A DNA stretch of 64,000 bases. Origin: CAYUMU01 sp964445985. GTDB lineage: Bacteria > Planctomycetota > Planctomycetia > Pirellulales > S012-138. Under the pieces are notes generated by a model, which saw only the letters and a program-made list of their open reading frames with translations, did not search any database and had not been told where the DNA came from. Both the position numbers and the translations under genes were made by a program. Shown here piece by piece: positions 8,612 to 17,815 of the stretch. The stretch covers positions 54,278 through 118,277 of the forward strand of contig CAYUMU010000009.1 of assembly GCA_964445985.1 (NCBI GenBank), given 5' to 3'. Position 1 is the first letter of the stretch, and each line of letters begins with the position of its first letter.

Positions 8612-11600
8612 CTAAGGCGCTGCCGACGGCGCCCAAATGTGCAGTCGATCACGATCCAATATGGCCAATGCTTTGCCCTCGCCGAGCACCGCCAATTTGG
8701 GCGTGCTGGCGACAGGCACTTCCGCGAGCAACTTGCCGGTATTGAGATTCCAGAGCGTTACCTGGGGCGTAGGGACGGAGTTGTACCCCGCGAAGAGTTG
8801 CGAGGCAGGATCGTAGGTGGCAGTGTACAGCGGCGGTAGTCTCTTTCGCAGATTGTCGCTCAGCAAACGGATTTGGGAACTTCTGGTATCGAGTACGCCC
8901 ACGCCGGTGTTGGTGAGCACGACGATGCCGCTGCCGTCTTTGGTAAAACCGATCGGGCGACAGGGCCAATTCATGGTTTGCTCGGCGCCCGTTTTCAGAT
9001 GGATCAGGCGACACACGGAAGTGCGGTCGGTCATTTGAACCGACAAGGGAATCAGCACCTGGTCGCCATCGGGGTGGAAGATAAGCTCCCTGCCGTTGGT
9101 CGTGGCATCGAGATTGAAGGTGCGTTTCCGCTCAAGGCTGGGCAACTCAAAAACGGACAGGGCCTTTTGTGCGCGCGATAGCAGGAACTTGCCATCAAGC
9201 GAGAAGCCCAGGTTCCCCGCATATTCCACGGCCGCAACCACGCCCAAGTGGCCCTTGCCGCGCATATCCACGACATTAATGGCCCCGGCGCTGTTCCATG
9301 CCAGCAGGTTGCCATCGGCCGACATGGCTGGCGCCGTGAGCGAATTGACCGGGGGCGTGAATTCCCAGAACTTTTTGCCGTCTCCTATGTCGTAGGCGGC
9401 AACCTTCGATTCGAGCCAGCTAAACATGGCCAACGAATCACCCGAGGAAGTGATGATGTAGTTGCTCCAGTAGCGGGTGGGAGTTCCCGCGCGCACCCAC
9501 GGTTTGGCGAGGGAGGCCGGCGTGACCGGCGCGCGCTGACCCAGGGGTAAGGTCTCGGGCAATCCCGCTGCTTGAACGGGCGACCATTCGGCGGCGAAAA
9601 TTTGCCCATGGTGCGACTTTCCCGAGGAGTCGGTCAGCACATTGCCCGAGCCATCGTCGCAGTGATAGAGCGCCAGGGTTTGTGGATCGGCCTCGAACCG
9701 GGGCTGGGGAGTAAAATCACTGGAGTACCGGGCGACGCTGGAAATACGAATCTCGTCGATATTTCCACGAAAGTGATCGCTGAGTTGCGGCACCGAAGCC
9801 GCGCCGATCAAGAACTGATTGAACGCCAGGGCATTGCTGTTGCGCGGCGCGGTTGCGACCCGCTTGCCGTTGACGAACAGCCGCAGCTCTTCGTCGGCCC
9901 AAACTCCAGCGATATGTTGCCATCCCCGCAAAGTCATTGCCGCGGCAGCCATGGATTGCCAACTGCCATTCTCAAGAACATGACCACAGCGCCACTCCGT
10001 CGATTCTTGTCCGCCCAGGTAAACGCCCGGACCCATTACAATGGCGCCGCGGTTGGCCGAGTGCCGCGACGGCAGCACATAGGCTTCGATCGTGAGCGGA
10101 CCCTTGGTAGGGATCTTGAAATTGGGGACGCTGACGTAGCCCCGGTTTAAGAGTTCAAGGCTGTAGTTAACCTGGCCTGGGGCGCCGGCCGAAACGAACC
10201 AAGTCTCGCCCGATTGGGAACCGATGCCAGAAGATACGGGGAGTTGAGGTGAATTGGGAATGGGGGTGGACGACGCGATGCTGACAGAGCCCGTTTGATT
10301 ACTTGCATCCGACTTGATTGCAACCAACGCCACGCGGAAACCCAGGCAGCGATTTCGGAAGGTTGGTTCAATGCCATCGCGAAAACTACAAGTGCAAGCG
10401 TCGGCGCCGTCTGACCAACATCCACCCCGGCGCACGCGTTTCTCACCTATCGCCGTAGTTTCAGGATCTATTCCTCCGGCTAACGATCCTCTAAGCCAAT
10501 CACGGCACCATTCACGCAGGTTACCGTGCATGTCGAAAATTCCCCACGGATTGGGACGCTTCTGACCTACCTGGTGCGGAAAGGGTTGCCCGCCGAGAAG
10601 TGCGTTTTGTTTGTACCACGCATATTGGTCCAACTGAGATTCGTCGGAGAAGGAGTATGTGCTAGTGGTGTGTGCCCGACAGGCGTATTCCCATTGTGCT
10701 TCGGTCGGAAGCGCGTATTTCCAGCCCAATGGTAGTCGGCTGGCGGCGCGTTCCGTTTCTGTCAACTTGTTGCAAAACTCGGTGGCATCTTCGTAGCTCA
10801 CAAAGCTTGCGGGGTAGTCGGAGCCTTGCGGTACAGAGGAATCTGCTCTCCAAGGCTCAGTTCCAATCACAGCTTGCCACTGGCTTTGGGTGACTTCGGT
10901 TTTACCAACCCAAAAGCCTGACGAAAGCGTGACATCGACCGCACTCGTGCGATCACCCATCTTAAATGAGCCGGGAGGGCACCAAACCATTTTTAGCTGC
11001 AAAGAATTGTCGTCCCGCTCGTCACCCGCAGCCGAACCGTGGATGGATGGTGGTTGTGTTGATGAACCAGCTCGCGGTTGGGTCAACTCTGGAGGAAGGT
11101 CGTTCAGATCGATGGTGAAAATCAAAGACCCGTCGGCGGCGACGGTGCGAACGCTCGTTGGCGGCGCGGTTGGCGTGGTTGGCATAGGGGGCGTGACTGG
11201 CGTGCCGCCGGGAGTCGAAGGTGTGCCGCCCGGTGTCGAAGGAGTCGAAGGCGTGCCACCGGGGGTGACGGGCGTGCCTGGGCCGGGGTTGTTCTCGGCC
11301 ACCTGCTTGGGCTGGAGCGACACCTTCAGCAGTTCTTCCCCACCTTTGCTGATCGTGAGGTTTTGGCTATGGATGGTGAAGCCATCTTTGGTCACGGTGA
11401 TCTGTTTGCTGCCCGGCTTGACGCTGAGTTGCACCTTTTTTTGCCCCGAGGCGTCGGTGATTTCGACCGTGCCCTGGTCGTCGAGCACTTTGACCACCGC
11501 GCCGGGCTCGTTGACTTCCACGACCAAGGTGCCTTCGCTAGTTGGCAGCAGGAACACCACGGCTGCCGCCGCGATCGCTGCCAGTATCACCAGTCCCCCC

Positions 11601-12910
11601 ACGATGGGCAGCCACGAGCCCCGCGACTTGCGGTAGGCGACCGAAACGGGCGTGTGTTCGGCATGGATTTGCGGCTGTGGGACCAACTCCGCGGTCAGCA
11701 TTTGGCTGTGGTCGGTGGAGTCGCCCATGCTGGCCAGGGTGTTGTCGGGATGGGCGCCGTGAACTTGAGGCGGCGATTGCAACCGCGGCTGAGCCAAACC
11801 GCTCAGGGAGGGCATCGACAGACCGCTGCCCGAAAGCGAATCGGCGTTCCAGCCTTCCAAGACCGACACACCGGGGTCGATGGGGGGCGGCCCGCTGGGG
11901 GCGGCGCACGTTTCCAAAGCAGCGATCAGCTCCGTCATATTCGCGAAGCGACCGTCGGGCGACTTGGCCACCATGCGGGTAAAAATAGCTTCTAGCCCGG
12001 GGCTGACATCGGGGCGAACTGCCCGAAGCGACGGGATCGGCCGCTCGCGATGGGCAATGAGGGTTTCGACCAGGGTAGAGCCCTCGTAGGCCGGCCGGCC
12101 GGTGAGCAAAAACCAGAGCGTCATCCCCAGGCTGTAGATATCGGAGCGGGCGTCGGTGTTTTTGGTGTTGAGCGATTGCTCGGGCGCCATGTAATTGACG
12201 GTGCCCATGATCTGGCCGCTCTCGGTCAGGTCGGCATCGCCGGTGGCGTCGAGCCGGGCCATGCCCAGGTCAAGGATGCGGACAACCCCGTGGCGGTCGA
12301 GCAGCAAATTGGCCGGCTTGATATCGCGGTGAATCACGCCCTGCGAGTGGGCGTAGGCCAGGCCCTTGGCGGCCTGCATCACACAATCCGCGGCTTCGGC
12401 CGGCGGCAAGGGACCCTTTTGGGCAACCAACTGCGCCAGGTCGGCCCCCTCCACGAACTCCATTACCAAAAAGTGGGTTTGATTGACTTCGTCGGCATCG
12501 TAGGCGGTGACAATATTGGGGTGCGTAAGCCGCGCGGCCGCTTTCACTTCACGATGAAACCGCTCGATGGCCCCGGGCGTTTTCACCACGCGAGAAAACA
12601 ACACCTTCAGGGCGACAATCCGATCCATCCGCCGGTGACAGGCTTTGAGCACCATGCCCATGCCCCCCTGGCCCAGTTTGTCCATCACCACATAATTGCC
12701 AAGAACCAGATTGGCCCCCTTGCCCTGGTACACGGCCTTGGCCTGATAGGGAGTGAGCTTGCCGAGCCGGATCAGCTCTTTGGCCAGCGCCGTGGGATCT
12801 TTGGGCCGCTGCTCGGGCGGCATGCCCTCGATAACGGCGGTGAGCTCGGCCTGGGGAAGGAGCCCGCACTCGGTGAGTTGGGCCATGAATTGTTCGAGCG
12901 AAACTTGCAT
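8612..12910 (-). CDS. giant Ser/Thr protein kinase with PEGA, FGE-sulfatase, LamG and beta-propeller modules
   Basis: 1432 aa from ATG 12910. A short N-terminal region typical of planctomycete kinases precedes a Hanks-type kinase (about residues 72-335): glycine loop GQGGMG, Lys102 (ALKV), catalytic HRDIKPAN with Asp196, DLG (Asp214, for DFG), and GTVNYMAPE. A single membrane helix follows (about residue 440, LPIVGGLVILAAIAAAAVVF), then a PEGA-like domain (EGTLVVEVNEPGAVVKV), a Thr/Pro/Gly linker of TPGG repeats, and a formylglycine-generating-enzyme-like domain (MVWCPPGSFKMGD, NPWGIFDMHGNLREWC, RRGGCW). The C-terminal third has a LamG/concanavalin-like domain (GPLTIEAYVLPSR to ALYHCDDG) and a WD40-like propeller. 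It is probably a receptor kinase with an extracytoplasmic sensing side. An upstream ATG at 12949 is an alternative start. Confidence 0.9.
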   Translation of the reverse strand: MQVSLEQFMAQLTECGLLPQAELTAVIEGMPPEQRPKDPTALAKELIRLGKLTPYQAKAVYQGKGANLVLGNYVVMDKLGQGGMGMVLKACHRRMDRIVALKVLFSRVVKTPGAIERFHREVKAAARLTHPNIVTAYDADEVNQTHFLVMEFVEGADLAQLVAQKGPLPPAEAADCVMQAAKGLAYAHSQGVIHRDIKPANLLLDRHGVVRILDLGMARLDATGDADLTESGQIMGTVNYMAPEQSLNTKNTDARSDIYSLGMTLWFLLTGRPAYEGSTLVETLIAHRERPIPSLRAVRPDVSPGLEAIFTRMVAKSPDGRFANMTELIAALETCAAPSGPPPIDPGVSVLEGWNADSLSGSGLSMPSLSGLAQPRLQSPPQVHGAHPDNTLASMGDSTDHSQMLTAELVPQPQIHAEHTPVSVAYRKSRGSWLPIVGGLVILAAIAAAAVVFLLPTSEGTLVVEVNEPGAVVKVLDDQGTVEITDASGQKKVQLSVKPGSKQITVTKDGFTIHSQNLTISKGGEELLKVSLQPKQVAENNPGPGTPVTPGGTPSTPSTPGGTPSTPGGTPVTPPMPTTPTAPPTSVRTVAADGSLIFTIDLNDLPPELTQPRAGSSTQPPSIHGSAAGDERDDNSLQLKMVWCPPGSFKMGDRTSAVDVTLSSGFWVGKTEVTQSQWQAVIGTEPWRADSSVPQGSDYPASFVSYEDATEFCNKLTETERAASRLPLGWKYALPTEAQWEYACRAHTTSTYSFSDESQLDQYAWYKQNALLGGQPFPHQVGQKRPNPWGIFDMHGNLREWCRDWLRGSLAGGIDPETTAIGEKRVRRGGCWSDGADACTCSFRDGIEPTFRNRCLGFRVALVAIKSDASNQTGSVSIASSTPIPNSPQLPVSSGIGSQSGETWFVSAGAPGQVNYSLELLNRGYVSVPNFKIPTKGPLTIEAYVLPSRHSANRGAIVMGPGVYLGGQESTEWRCGHVLENGSWQSMAAAAMTLRGWQHIAGVWADEELRLFVNGKRVATAPRNSNALAFNQFLIGAASVPQLSDHFRGNIDEIRISSVARYSSDFTPQPRFEADPQTLALYHCDDGSGNVLTDSSGKSHHGQIFAAEWSPVQAAGLPETLPLGQRAPVTPASLAKPWVRAGTPTRYWSNYIITSSGDSLAMFSWLESKVAAYDIGDGKKFWEFTPPVNSLTAPAMSADGNLLAWNSAGAINVVDMRGKGHLGVVAAVEYAGNLGFSLDGKFLLSRAQKALSVFELPSLERKRTFNLDATTNGRELIFHPDGDQVLIPLSVQMTDRTSVCRLIHLKTGAEQTMNWPCRPIGFTKDGSGIVVLTNTGVGVLDTRSSQIRLLSDNLRKRLPPLYTATYDPASQLFAGYNSVPTPQVTLWNLNTGKLLAEVPVASTPKLAVLGEGKALAILDRDRLHIWAPSAAP

Positions 12911-13110
12911 GGGACTGCCCTGACTTCGTGAGGTGGACGTTCGGGGCATTGTAACAAGAAACGGGGGGTAACCGCACGTTATTTGGGGGGTGAGCACGGC
13001 GTCCGGTCAAATTCCCTCAAACAAGACCCCGACGAGGGCCGTTACAAACCGTGAAATCGCCAGGGCCGGTCGTAGCTGGCGGCAGGTCGCGGCAGAAAAT
13101 TTCGAGGCAC

Positions 13111-13138
13111 TTGCAACGTTCAAAGCGTGGCGTATAAT
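13111..13138 (+). promoter_or_regulatory. sigma-70-like promoter of tRNA-Asp
   Basis: TTGCAA (13111-13116) and a perfect TATAAT (13133-13138) with a 16-bp spacer, ending 22 bp before the tRNA. This is the best promoter match seen in the window. Confidence 0.75.
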
Positions 13139-13160
13139 TTCCCATCTCACCCAATTAATT

Positions 13161-13234
<74 letters not shown>

Positions 13235-13239
13235 TTTGT

Positions 13240-13276
13240 AACGCTCGTTGTCAGCAGTAGACAGCGAGCGTTTTTT
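13240..13276 (+). terminator. rho-independent terminator of tRNA-Asp
   Basis: A 13-bp stem (13240-13252 with 13260-13272, one G.T pair), a 7-base loop and a run of six T (13271-13276), starting 6 bp after the tRNA. Confidence 0.9.
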
Positions 13277-13407
13277 CGTATCTTCAGCGCACTTCCGCCC
13301 ACCGCTCGGTGACTGGGGTTTGACTCTCTCCCTGCGGGCGAGCATCCTGCAGGGCAGCACCGTCGGTTAAGTGGACTTCCACAAACTTTACGGAAGGAAG
13401 GGCTAAC

Positions 13408-13899
13408 GTGAGTTTTGACCTTTTTTACATGTCGAGTCACTTTGGAAGCGAGCCAGTTGAACAAAAGAACGTCTGGACTGGCGAAGTGCAAAAGTTCCGG
13501 CCCAGTTTGCCCCTGACCCCAGACGAACTTTCTGCCGTTCAAAATTTGCTGCGTGAATCCGCGCCAACTGGGCCAGGCGACGAGGGTTGCTACGTCGTGA
13601 CGCTTCCCAATGGCGGCGTTGCGGAAGTGTTTGGCGACGATTTGAGCCGCGGTTTCATGGTTGCGGTTCGAGGTGAGTTCTCTCCGGCTTTCCTCGAGTT
13701 ACTGTACCGCCTATTGAAAGACGGCAACTTGCTTTTGCGTCCTGCCATGGAGGACGCGGTGACGATTGGAGCGAACGAAAGCAGCTTTGACGAGATCCCG
13801 GACGACATGCCGCAAAAGGTCGTCTGCAATTCAGGCAAAGAACTGGGGGTGCTGCTGTCCAACGGACTCGATTCGCCACGAACTTGCCAGCGTCGATAA
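13408..13899 (+). CDS. hypothetical protein
   Basis: 163 aa. Start is GTG 13408 with a good GGAAGGAAGGG ribosome site 6 bases upstream. The protein is acidic and soluble, beginning MSFDLFYMSSHFG, with a central segment CYVVTLPNGGVAEVFGDD and a helix-rich part FLELLYRLLKDGNLLL. The style (short, acidic, MSFDLxF start) recalls contact-system immunity proteins and related small bacterial proteins, but no family can be named. It stands alone between the tRNA and a convergent gene. Confidence 0.6.
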   Translation: MSFDLFYMSSHFGSEPVEQKNVWTGEVQKFRPSLPLTPDELSAVQNLLRESAPTGPGDEGCYVVTLPNGGVAEVFGDDLSRGFMVAVRGEFSPAFLELLYRLLKDGNLLLRPAMEDAVTIGANESSFDEIPDDMPQKVVCNSGKELGVLLSNGLDSPRTCQRR

Positions 13900-14017
13900 C
13901 GCCCGCCCTTAGGGTACTGGGCGAACCTCGCATGCACCAACGTACGCAGATGGATTGTTCGAGCGGTTTTCGGGCGATGATTTTGGCGTTTAGCGAGTCC
14001 CGGGCGGGCAGGTCCGG

Positions 14018-15265
14018 TTATTTGGACGCTTCAATCCGATAGAGGTGCGTCTTGGTGCGGACGAAGAGCGCATCGCCCGAAACGGCGGCCGAGGCCATGC
14101 AGCCGCCGTCGAGCTTGTTGGTGGCAATCAATTCAAACTCGGGGCCTGATTTGATCACCTTGGTTTCGCCGTCTTCGTCGAAGAAGTAAACGCGACCTTG
14201 CGAGTAGAGCGGCGAGGCCGAAAACTTGCCGCCCAGCCGTTTGGTCCACAACTCTTCGCCCGTTTTGGCGTTCAGGCCAGCGGCAATACCGTCGTCGTTC
14301 ACCAGGTAGAGCTCGTCACCCACCAGCAACTGCGAGGGACGCGTGGGCGAGGTGCGCGAGAACTTCCAGGCAATGTGGCTATCGGTCACGTCGCCGCTGC
14401 CGCCCGGCTTAACCGCAAAGGTTTTGATGCCGCCGGCGGCCGTGTTGGCGTAGATCAGGCCGTGGCCATACAGCGGCCGGGCCGCGGCGTTCATGCCGCC
14501 GCTATAGGCCCGCCAGAGTTCTTCGCCCGTGCGAGGATCGTAAGAAACCGTGGCCGAGGCACTAGGGCTAATGAGCTGCAACTTGCCGTCGATTTCGAAC
14601 ACGGTGGGGGTGCTGTAAGCCTTCTTGATGTCGCCGTTGTCGATCCGGTATTCCAGATCGCGGTCTTTCTTCCAGACGGTTTTGCCCGTGGCCTTATCGA
14701 GCGCCACCAGGTACTGGAGGTCGAAGCCATCGAAGGTGAGAATCAGCAGGTCTTCCCAAAGGATGGGCGACGAGGCGGGCGCGCGGTGGTGATCGCAGGG
14801 CAAATCCTGGCGAACCCACAGGGGCTTGGCCGTGGCCGTATCGAGGCACGCGGTGCCGTAACTGCCGAAGTGAATGTACACGCGGCCCTCCTCGATGGCG
14901 GGCGTACACGAGGCGTAGCTGTTCATTTCGGGGCAAAAGCCAGGCTCTTTCACGTCGAACAGTTTGAAGTCGTGTAGAACCTTGCCCGAGGTTTTGTCGA
15001 CGCAAATGACCGACATTGCATGACCCTCGGGCGTGGCGGTCGTCATCCAGATTTGGTTCCCCCAAATGACCGGCGACGACCAGCCTTTGCCGTGGATGGG
15101 CGTTTTCCAGGTGACGTTTTCGGTTTCGCTCCAAGTCAGCGGAAGCTTGGCGTCGGCCGCGTGGCCATCGCCGCTGGGGCCGCGAAACTCGGGCCAGTTC
15201 TCGCCAGCTTGAGCGACCGCGAAACAACTCATCAACGCCAGGGCGGGCAGAAATCGTGGAAACAT
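14018..15265 (-). CDS. exported PQQ-type beta-propeller protein (BamB-like fold)
   Basis: 415 aa. Signal peptide of about 20 residues (cleavage near AQAGE). The mature start NWPEFRGPSGDGHA is the typical opening of planctomycete PQQ-binding-like propellers. Repeated blades carry the signature ALDKATGKTVWK, YDPRTGEELWRAY, LNAKTGEELWTKR. Such proteins may bind PQQ, act as assembly scaffolds like BamB, or be inactive relatives; no quinoprotein catalytic residues can be picked out by eye. Likely periplasmic or in the paryphoplasm equivalent. Divergent from and 152 bp after the next propeller gene, which has the same strand. Confidence 0.82.
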   Translation of the reverse strand: MFPRFLPALALMSCFAVAQAGENWPEFRGPSGDGHAADAKLPLTWSETENVTWKTPIHGKGWSSPVIWGNQIWMTTATPEGHAMSVICVDKTSGKVLHDFKLFDVKEPGFCPEMNSYASCTPAIEEGRVYIHFGSYGTACLDTATAKPLWVRQDLPCDHHRAPASSPILWEDLLILTFDGFDLQYLVALDKATGKTVWKKDRDLEYRIDNGDIKKAYSTPTVFEIDGKLQLISPSASATVSYDPRTGEELWRAYSGGMNAAARPLYGHGLIYANTAAGGIKTFAVKPGGSGDVTDSHIAWKFSRTSPTRPSQLLVGDELYLVNDDGIAAGLNAKTGEELWTKRLGGKFSASPLYSQGRVYFFDEDGETKVIKSGPEFELIATNKLDGGCMASAAVSGDALFVRTKTHLYRIEASK

Positions 15266-15417
15266 AGGCTTTGGATATGGCTATGGGGCAGGATCGGTTT
15301 GAATCGCCATGCGCAGGGAGCGTGGGCGGGGATTGCGAACACAACGACGGGGTGGTTAGTCCACCGCCGCCGTTCACCTTACTATATTACCACGATGAAT
15401 CTCGGGGCGGGAATGGT

Positions 15418-16635
15418 TTACTCGGCCGGTTCGTCGGTTGCCCGCTCGGCGACAAACAACTGGGTGAACTCGCCGTCGTTCACGTTGAAGTAAATCCGGC
15501 GACTGTCGGCGCTGAAGATGGGGTGCGGATGATTGCCTCGCCAGGAGCGGGCGCCGCCGGTTTGGCTGAAGCGATGAATGATTTCAAAACGATCTTTGCC
15601 GCCGCGAAGATCACACACAAAAATGCCCCATTCGCCCGGCTGCCCGCCGAAGGCGTCGAGGCGGCCATCGGTGACCAGCAACTTGCCGTCGGGGCTAATC
15701 GAAGGGTGGCTGCCCGAGGGCTTGGGGATTTCGGGAATATCGGTTCGCTGGCCGCCGTGGTCGGCATCGAACAGCATGTTGCCCACTTCCACAATGTGCC
15801 GCGAGTCAGGGTGCCAGGCGGGGTGCCCCCATTGTTGCCGCATGAACAAGAACTTCTCCTGGGCCAGGTCATACACGAACGTGCCTTTTCGCACGCTGGC
15901 CTGCTTGCTGCGGAAATCATTTCCGCCCGAACCGGCCGCCAGCTTGAAAAACAGTCGCTGGCGATTAGGGCTCACAACGGGAAAGAACATGGAGATGGCG
16001 TTATCGCCGTACATCTCTTTCAACTGCTCACCGTATTTGGCCTGAAGTTGCTCCATTTTGATGACTTGCCGCAACTCGCCGGTTTCCACATTGGCCAACT
16101 CAATACCGCGGTGCGGGCCGGGGTTCCAGTGGCAGCCGTACAGCGGAAGTTCGTCGTCGCTGGGGTTGCCGAAGCCAATCTGGCGGTCGTGCGCCACCGT
16201 GGTTTGCTTGCCTGAGTTCAAATCGACCGTGCAAACCCGCCACTGGTCAGAACGCACTTCGTGATAGGCCACGCGACGACCGTTCGAGGTCCACTGTTGG
16301 CAAGCGGCGCGATGCGCGTCTTCCGTGGCAATATCTTTCGCGATCAACCGCTCCTTGCCGGTCGCCCGATCTTGCACGTAGAGATTGCCCAACTGAGCGT
16401 CGGGCGTGGTCGAGCCATAGAAAACCACCTGCGAGCCATCGGGGCTTTCGGGGCAGGTGAGATAATAGCTGTGAATGGTATGCCGGCCTGGCACGGTCGA
16501 TACCGGCCGCACCTGCGCGCCGGTTCGCCAGGCCGAGAGCGGATCGGCGGCGGTAGGATCAGCCGCGGGGCTCCTTGTCGCAAATGCCAGGCTCGCGGCC
16601 GAAATGAGCACAGCGGAGGCGAAGCGAACAGTCAT
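15418..16635 (-). CDS. exported TolB-like beta-propeller protein, oligogalacturonate-lyase-like
   Basis: 405 aa. Signal peptide (first 24 residues, cleavage near SPAAD). The rest is a TolB/WD40-like propeller with repeated strand ends such as SPDGSQVVFYGS, SNGRRVAYHEV, SPNRQRLFFKL, SADSRRIYFNVND. The length and the YYLTCPESPDGS and HPHPIFSADSRRI segments are reminiscent of the oligogalacturonate lyase/YtxI group of propellers that degrade pectin fragments, but the catalytic His set cannot be verified here. Same strand as the PQQ propeller at 14018-15265; co-transcription is possible. Confidence 0.75.
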   Translation of the reverse strand: MTVRFASAVLISAASLAFATRSPAADPTAADPLSAWRTGAQVRPVSTVPGRHTIHSYYLTCPESPDGSQVVFYGSTTPDAQLGNLYVQDRATGKERLIAKDIATEDAHRAACQQWTSNGRRVAYHEVRSDQWRVCTVDLNSGKQTTVAHDRQIGFGNPSDDELPLYGCHWNPGPHRGIELANVETGELRQVIKMEQLQAKYGEQLKEMYGDNAISMFFPVVSPNRQRLFFKLAAGSGGNDFRSKQASVRKGTFVYDLAQEKFLFMRQQWGHPAWHPDSRHIVEVGNMLFDADHGGQRTDIPEIPKPSGSHPSISPDGKLLVTDGRLDAFGGQPGEWGIFVCDLRGGKDRFEIIHRFSQTGGARSWRGNHPHPIFSADSRRIYFNVNDGEFTQLFVAERATDEPAE

Positions 16636-16818
16636 GGGCGGCGGTTCCTGAAGGGGGGAGAGGCAGGTTTTCCATCGCGCTTAACGGCCTAACCGCGAAG
16701 CGAAACAGAATGGTGGGGGAGCGCAATGCGCGGCGATGCATGCGGATTACCTCTTCTCAATCATACCCGCCACCCGTTTGGCCATGCCAGCGGATCTTGC
16801 CCTGAGAAAACGAAGAAC

Positions 16819-16848
16819 GCCCGCCTCGGAGCGATGTCCGAGGCGGGC
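16819..16848 (-). terminator. terminator of the His/Gly-rich peptide gene
   Basis: A perfect 12-bp stem GCCCGCCTCGGA/TCCGAGGCGGGC with a 6-base loop. Read on the minus strand it is followed by a T-rich stretch (GTTCTTCGTTTTCTC). It lies 86 bp after the stop of the gene at 16935-17267. Confidence 0.75.
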
Positions 16849-16934
16849 TATCCTGCTTCACCCCATCGTTGCTTGTTACGGTCCCCGTGAACCGTTCTTC
16901 CCTTCAATCGCACTGCCAATCGTTTGGCCGGGGG

Positions 16935-17267
16935 TTACCGACCGATGTACAGGCCGAAACCGGGCGTGCGGATGCCAAAGCCGCTTTGGTACGGGTAATA
17001 AGCACGCGGTTGGTAGTAGTTGTAGCCGCCGTAAATACCGCGGTTGTAGTTGTACGACGGATAGTGGTTGTGATGGTGATGACCATGGTTGTGGTGCCCA
17101 TGACTGTGATGGCCATGGTTGTGATGCCCACCGTGACCACCATGCCTACCGTGATTGCCATGTCCATGTCCATGTCCACCGCCACGGTAACCGTCGAACG
17201 CTTGGGCCTGGCTGCCGACGAACAGCAACATGGCGACGGCAAACACGCTTAAGAAAATGCGTTTCAT
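16935..17267 (-). CDS. small exported His/Gly-rich protein
   Basis: 110 aa from ATG 17267, with a good AAGGAACG ribosome site. Signal peptide of about 23 residues (cleavage after QAQA). The mature peptide has a block of alternating His, Gly and Asn (about residues 30-67, around 20 His) followed by a Tyr/Pro/Asn/Gly-rich C-terminus with GIRTPGFGLYIGR. The His block should bind divalent metals such as nickel, zinc or copper; whether it stores, buffers or acts structurally is unknown. It has its own terminator at 16819-16848. Confidence 0.78.
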   Translation of the reverse strand: MKRIFLSVFAVAMLLFVGSQAQAFDGYRGGGHGHGHGNHGRHGGHGGHHNHGHHSHGHHNHGHHHHNHYPSYNYNRGIYGGYNYYQPRAYYPYQSGFGIRTPGFGLYIGR

Positions 17268-17689
17268 GATTTCGTTCCTTTTGGTTTCAATACTTGGGGA
17301 GGTTTGCTGTCGGGCGAGTTCCCCTTCAGCACGAGAAACGTAAAACGCAGCCACCATGCCAAAGCCGGCGACGCTGGCGCTTTCAGCCCGATTCCGCGGT
17401 TTCTGCCGCGTTTTTGGCGGTTAGCTTCATTTCAATCCGCCTGCGGTGTTTCCACGACCGCAGGCAAGTGTCGTCGATTTGATATCGAGCGCCATCACAA
17501 TGACTGCGCGCCAAGCGGGGGCTACGTCGCGCGCTCGCTCTCCACACCCTTCTTGTGAGGGGTTTTGTCCTGGCGAGGCTAAAAGCATCGGCCAGGTGCG
17601 TCTTTACAAGTGGGAACGAGAGGGCGAAGTTGGATGTCGCCCCCGCGCCGCCCGTTTCCCCTCCCCCGCAATTCAGGAAACGCACCTCG
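17268..17689. other. gene-free stretch upstream of the split yjbQ
   Basis: A 422-bp region between the divergent His-rich gene and yjbQ. It contains an 8-bp inverted repeat GCCTGCGG (17439-17446) / CCGCAGGC (17458-17465) without a T tail. No convincing open frame is seen. It should hold the promoter that still drives the yjbQ 5' remnant. Confidence 0.4.
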
Positions 17690-17815
17690 ATGAAATCGCA
17701 TCGCGAATACCTCACATTCAACGTGCCCGCCCGGATGGGTTTCGAGAACATCACCCCCCAGGTGGAAGAAATCGTCAGCAAAAGCGGCGTCCGCGAAGGC
17801 CTGGTGCTGGTGAAC
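17690..17815 (+). pseudogene. yjbQ: 5' part of yjbQ (UPF0047), interrupted by the element
   Basis: ATG 17690 with an AGGAAA ribosome site opens MKSHREYLTFNVPARM and continues to GLVLVN (codon 42), then leaves the family and stops at 17860 after element-derived residues. The missing 98 C-terminal residues are found at 27536-27832, 9.72 kb away in the same orientation and frame. UPF0047/YjbQ proteins have been linked to thiamine-phosphate synthase activity; the fragment lacks all of the conserved His/Glu-rich C-terminal part and cannot be active. Against the cargo copy it matches at 31 of 42 residues, while the C-terminal part matches completely. Confidence 0.93.

Noticed and set aside
17555..17689. 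45 extra N-terminal codons before the yjbQ fragment
   Set aside because: The ATG at 17690 has a ribosome site and matches the cargo copy start residue for residue.
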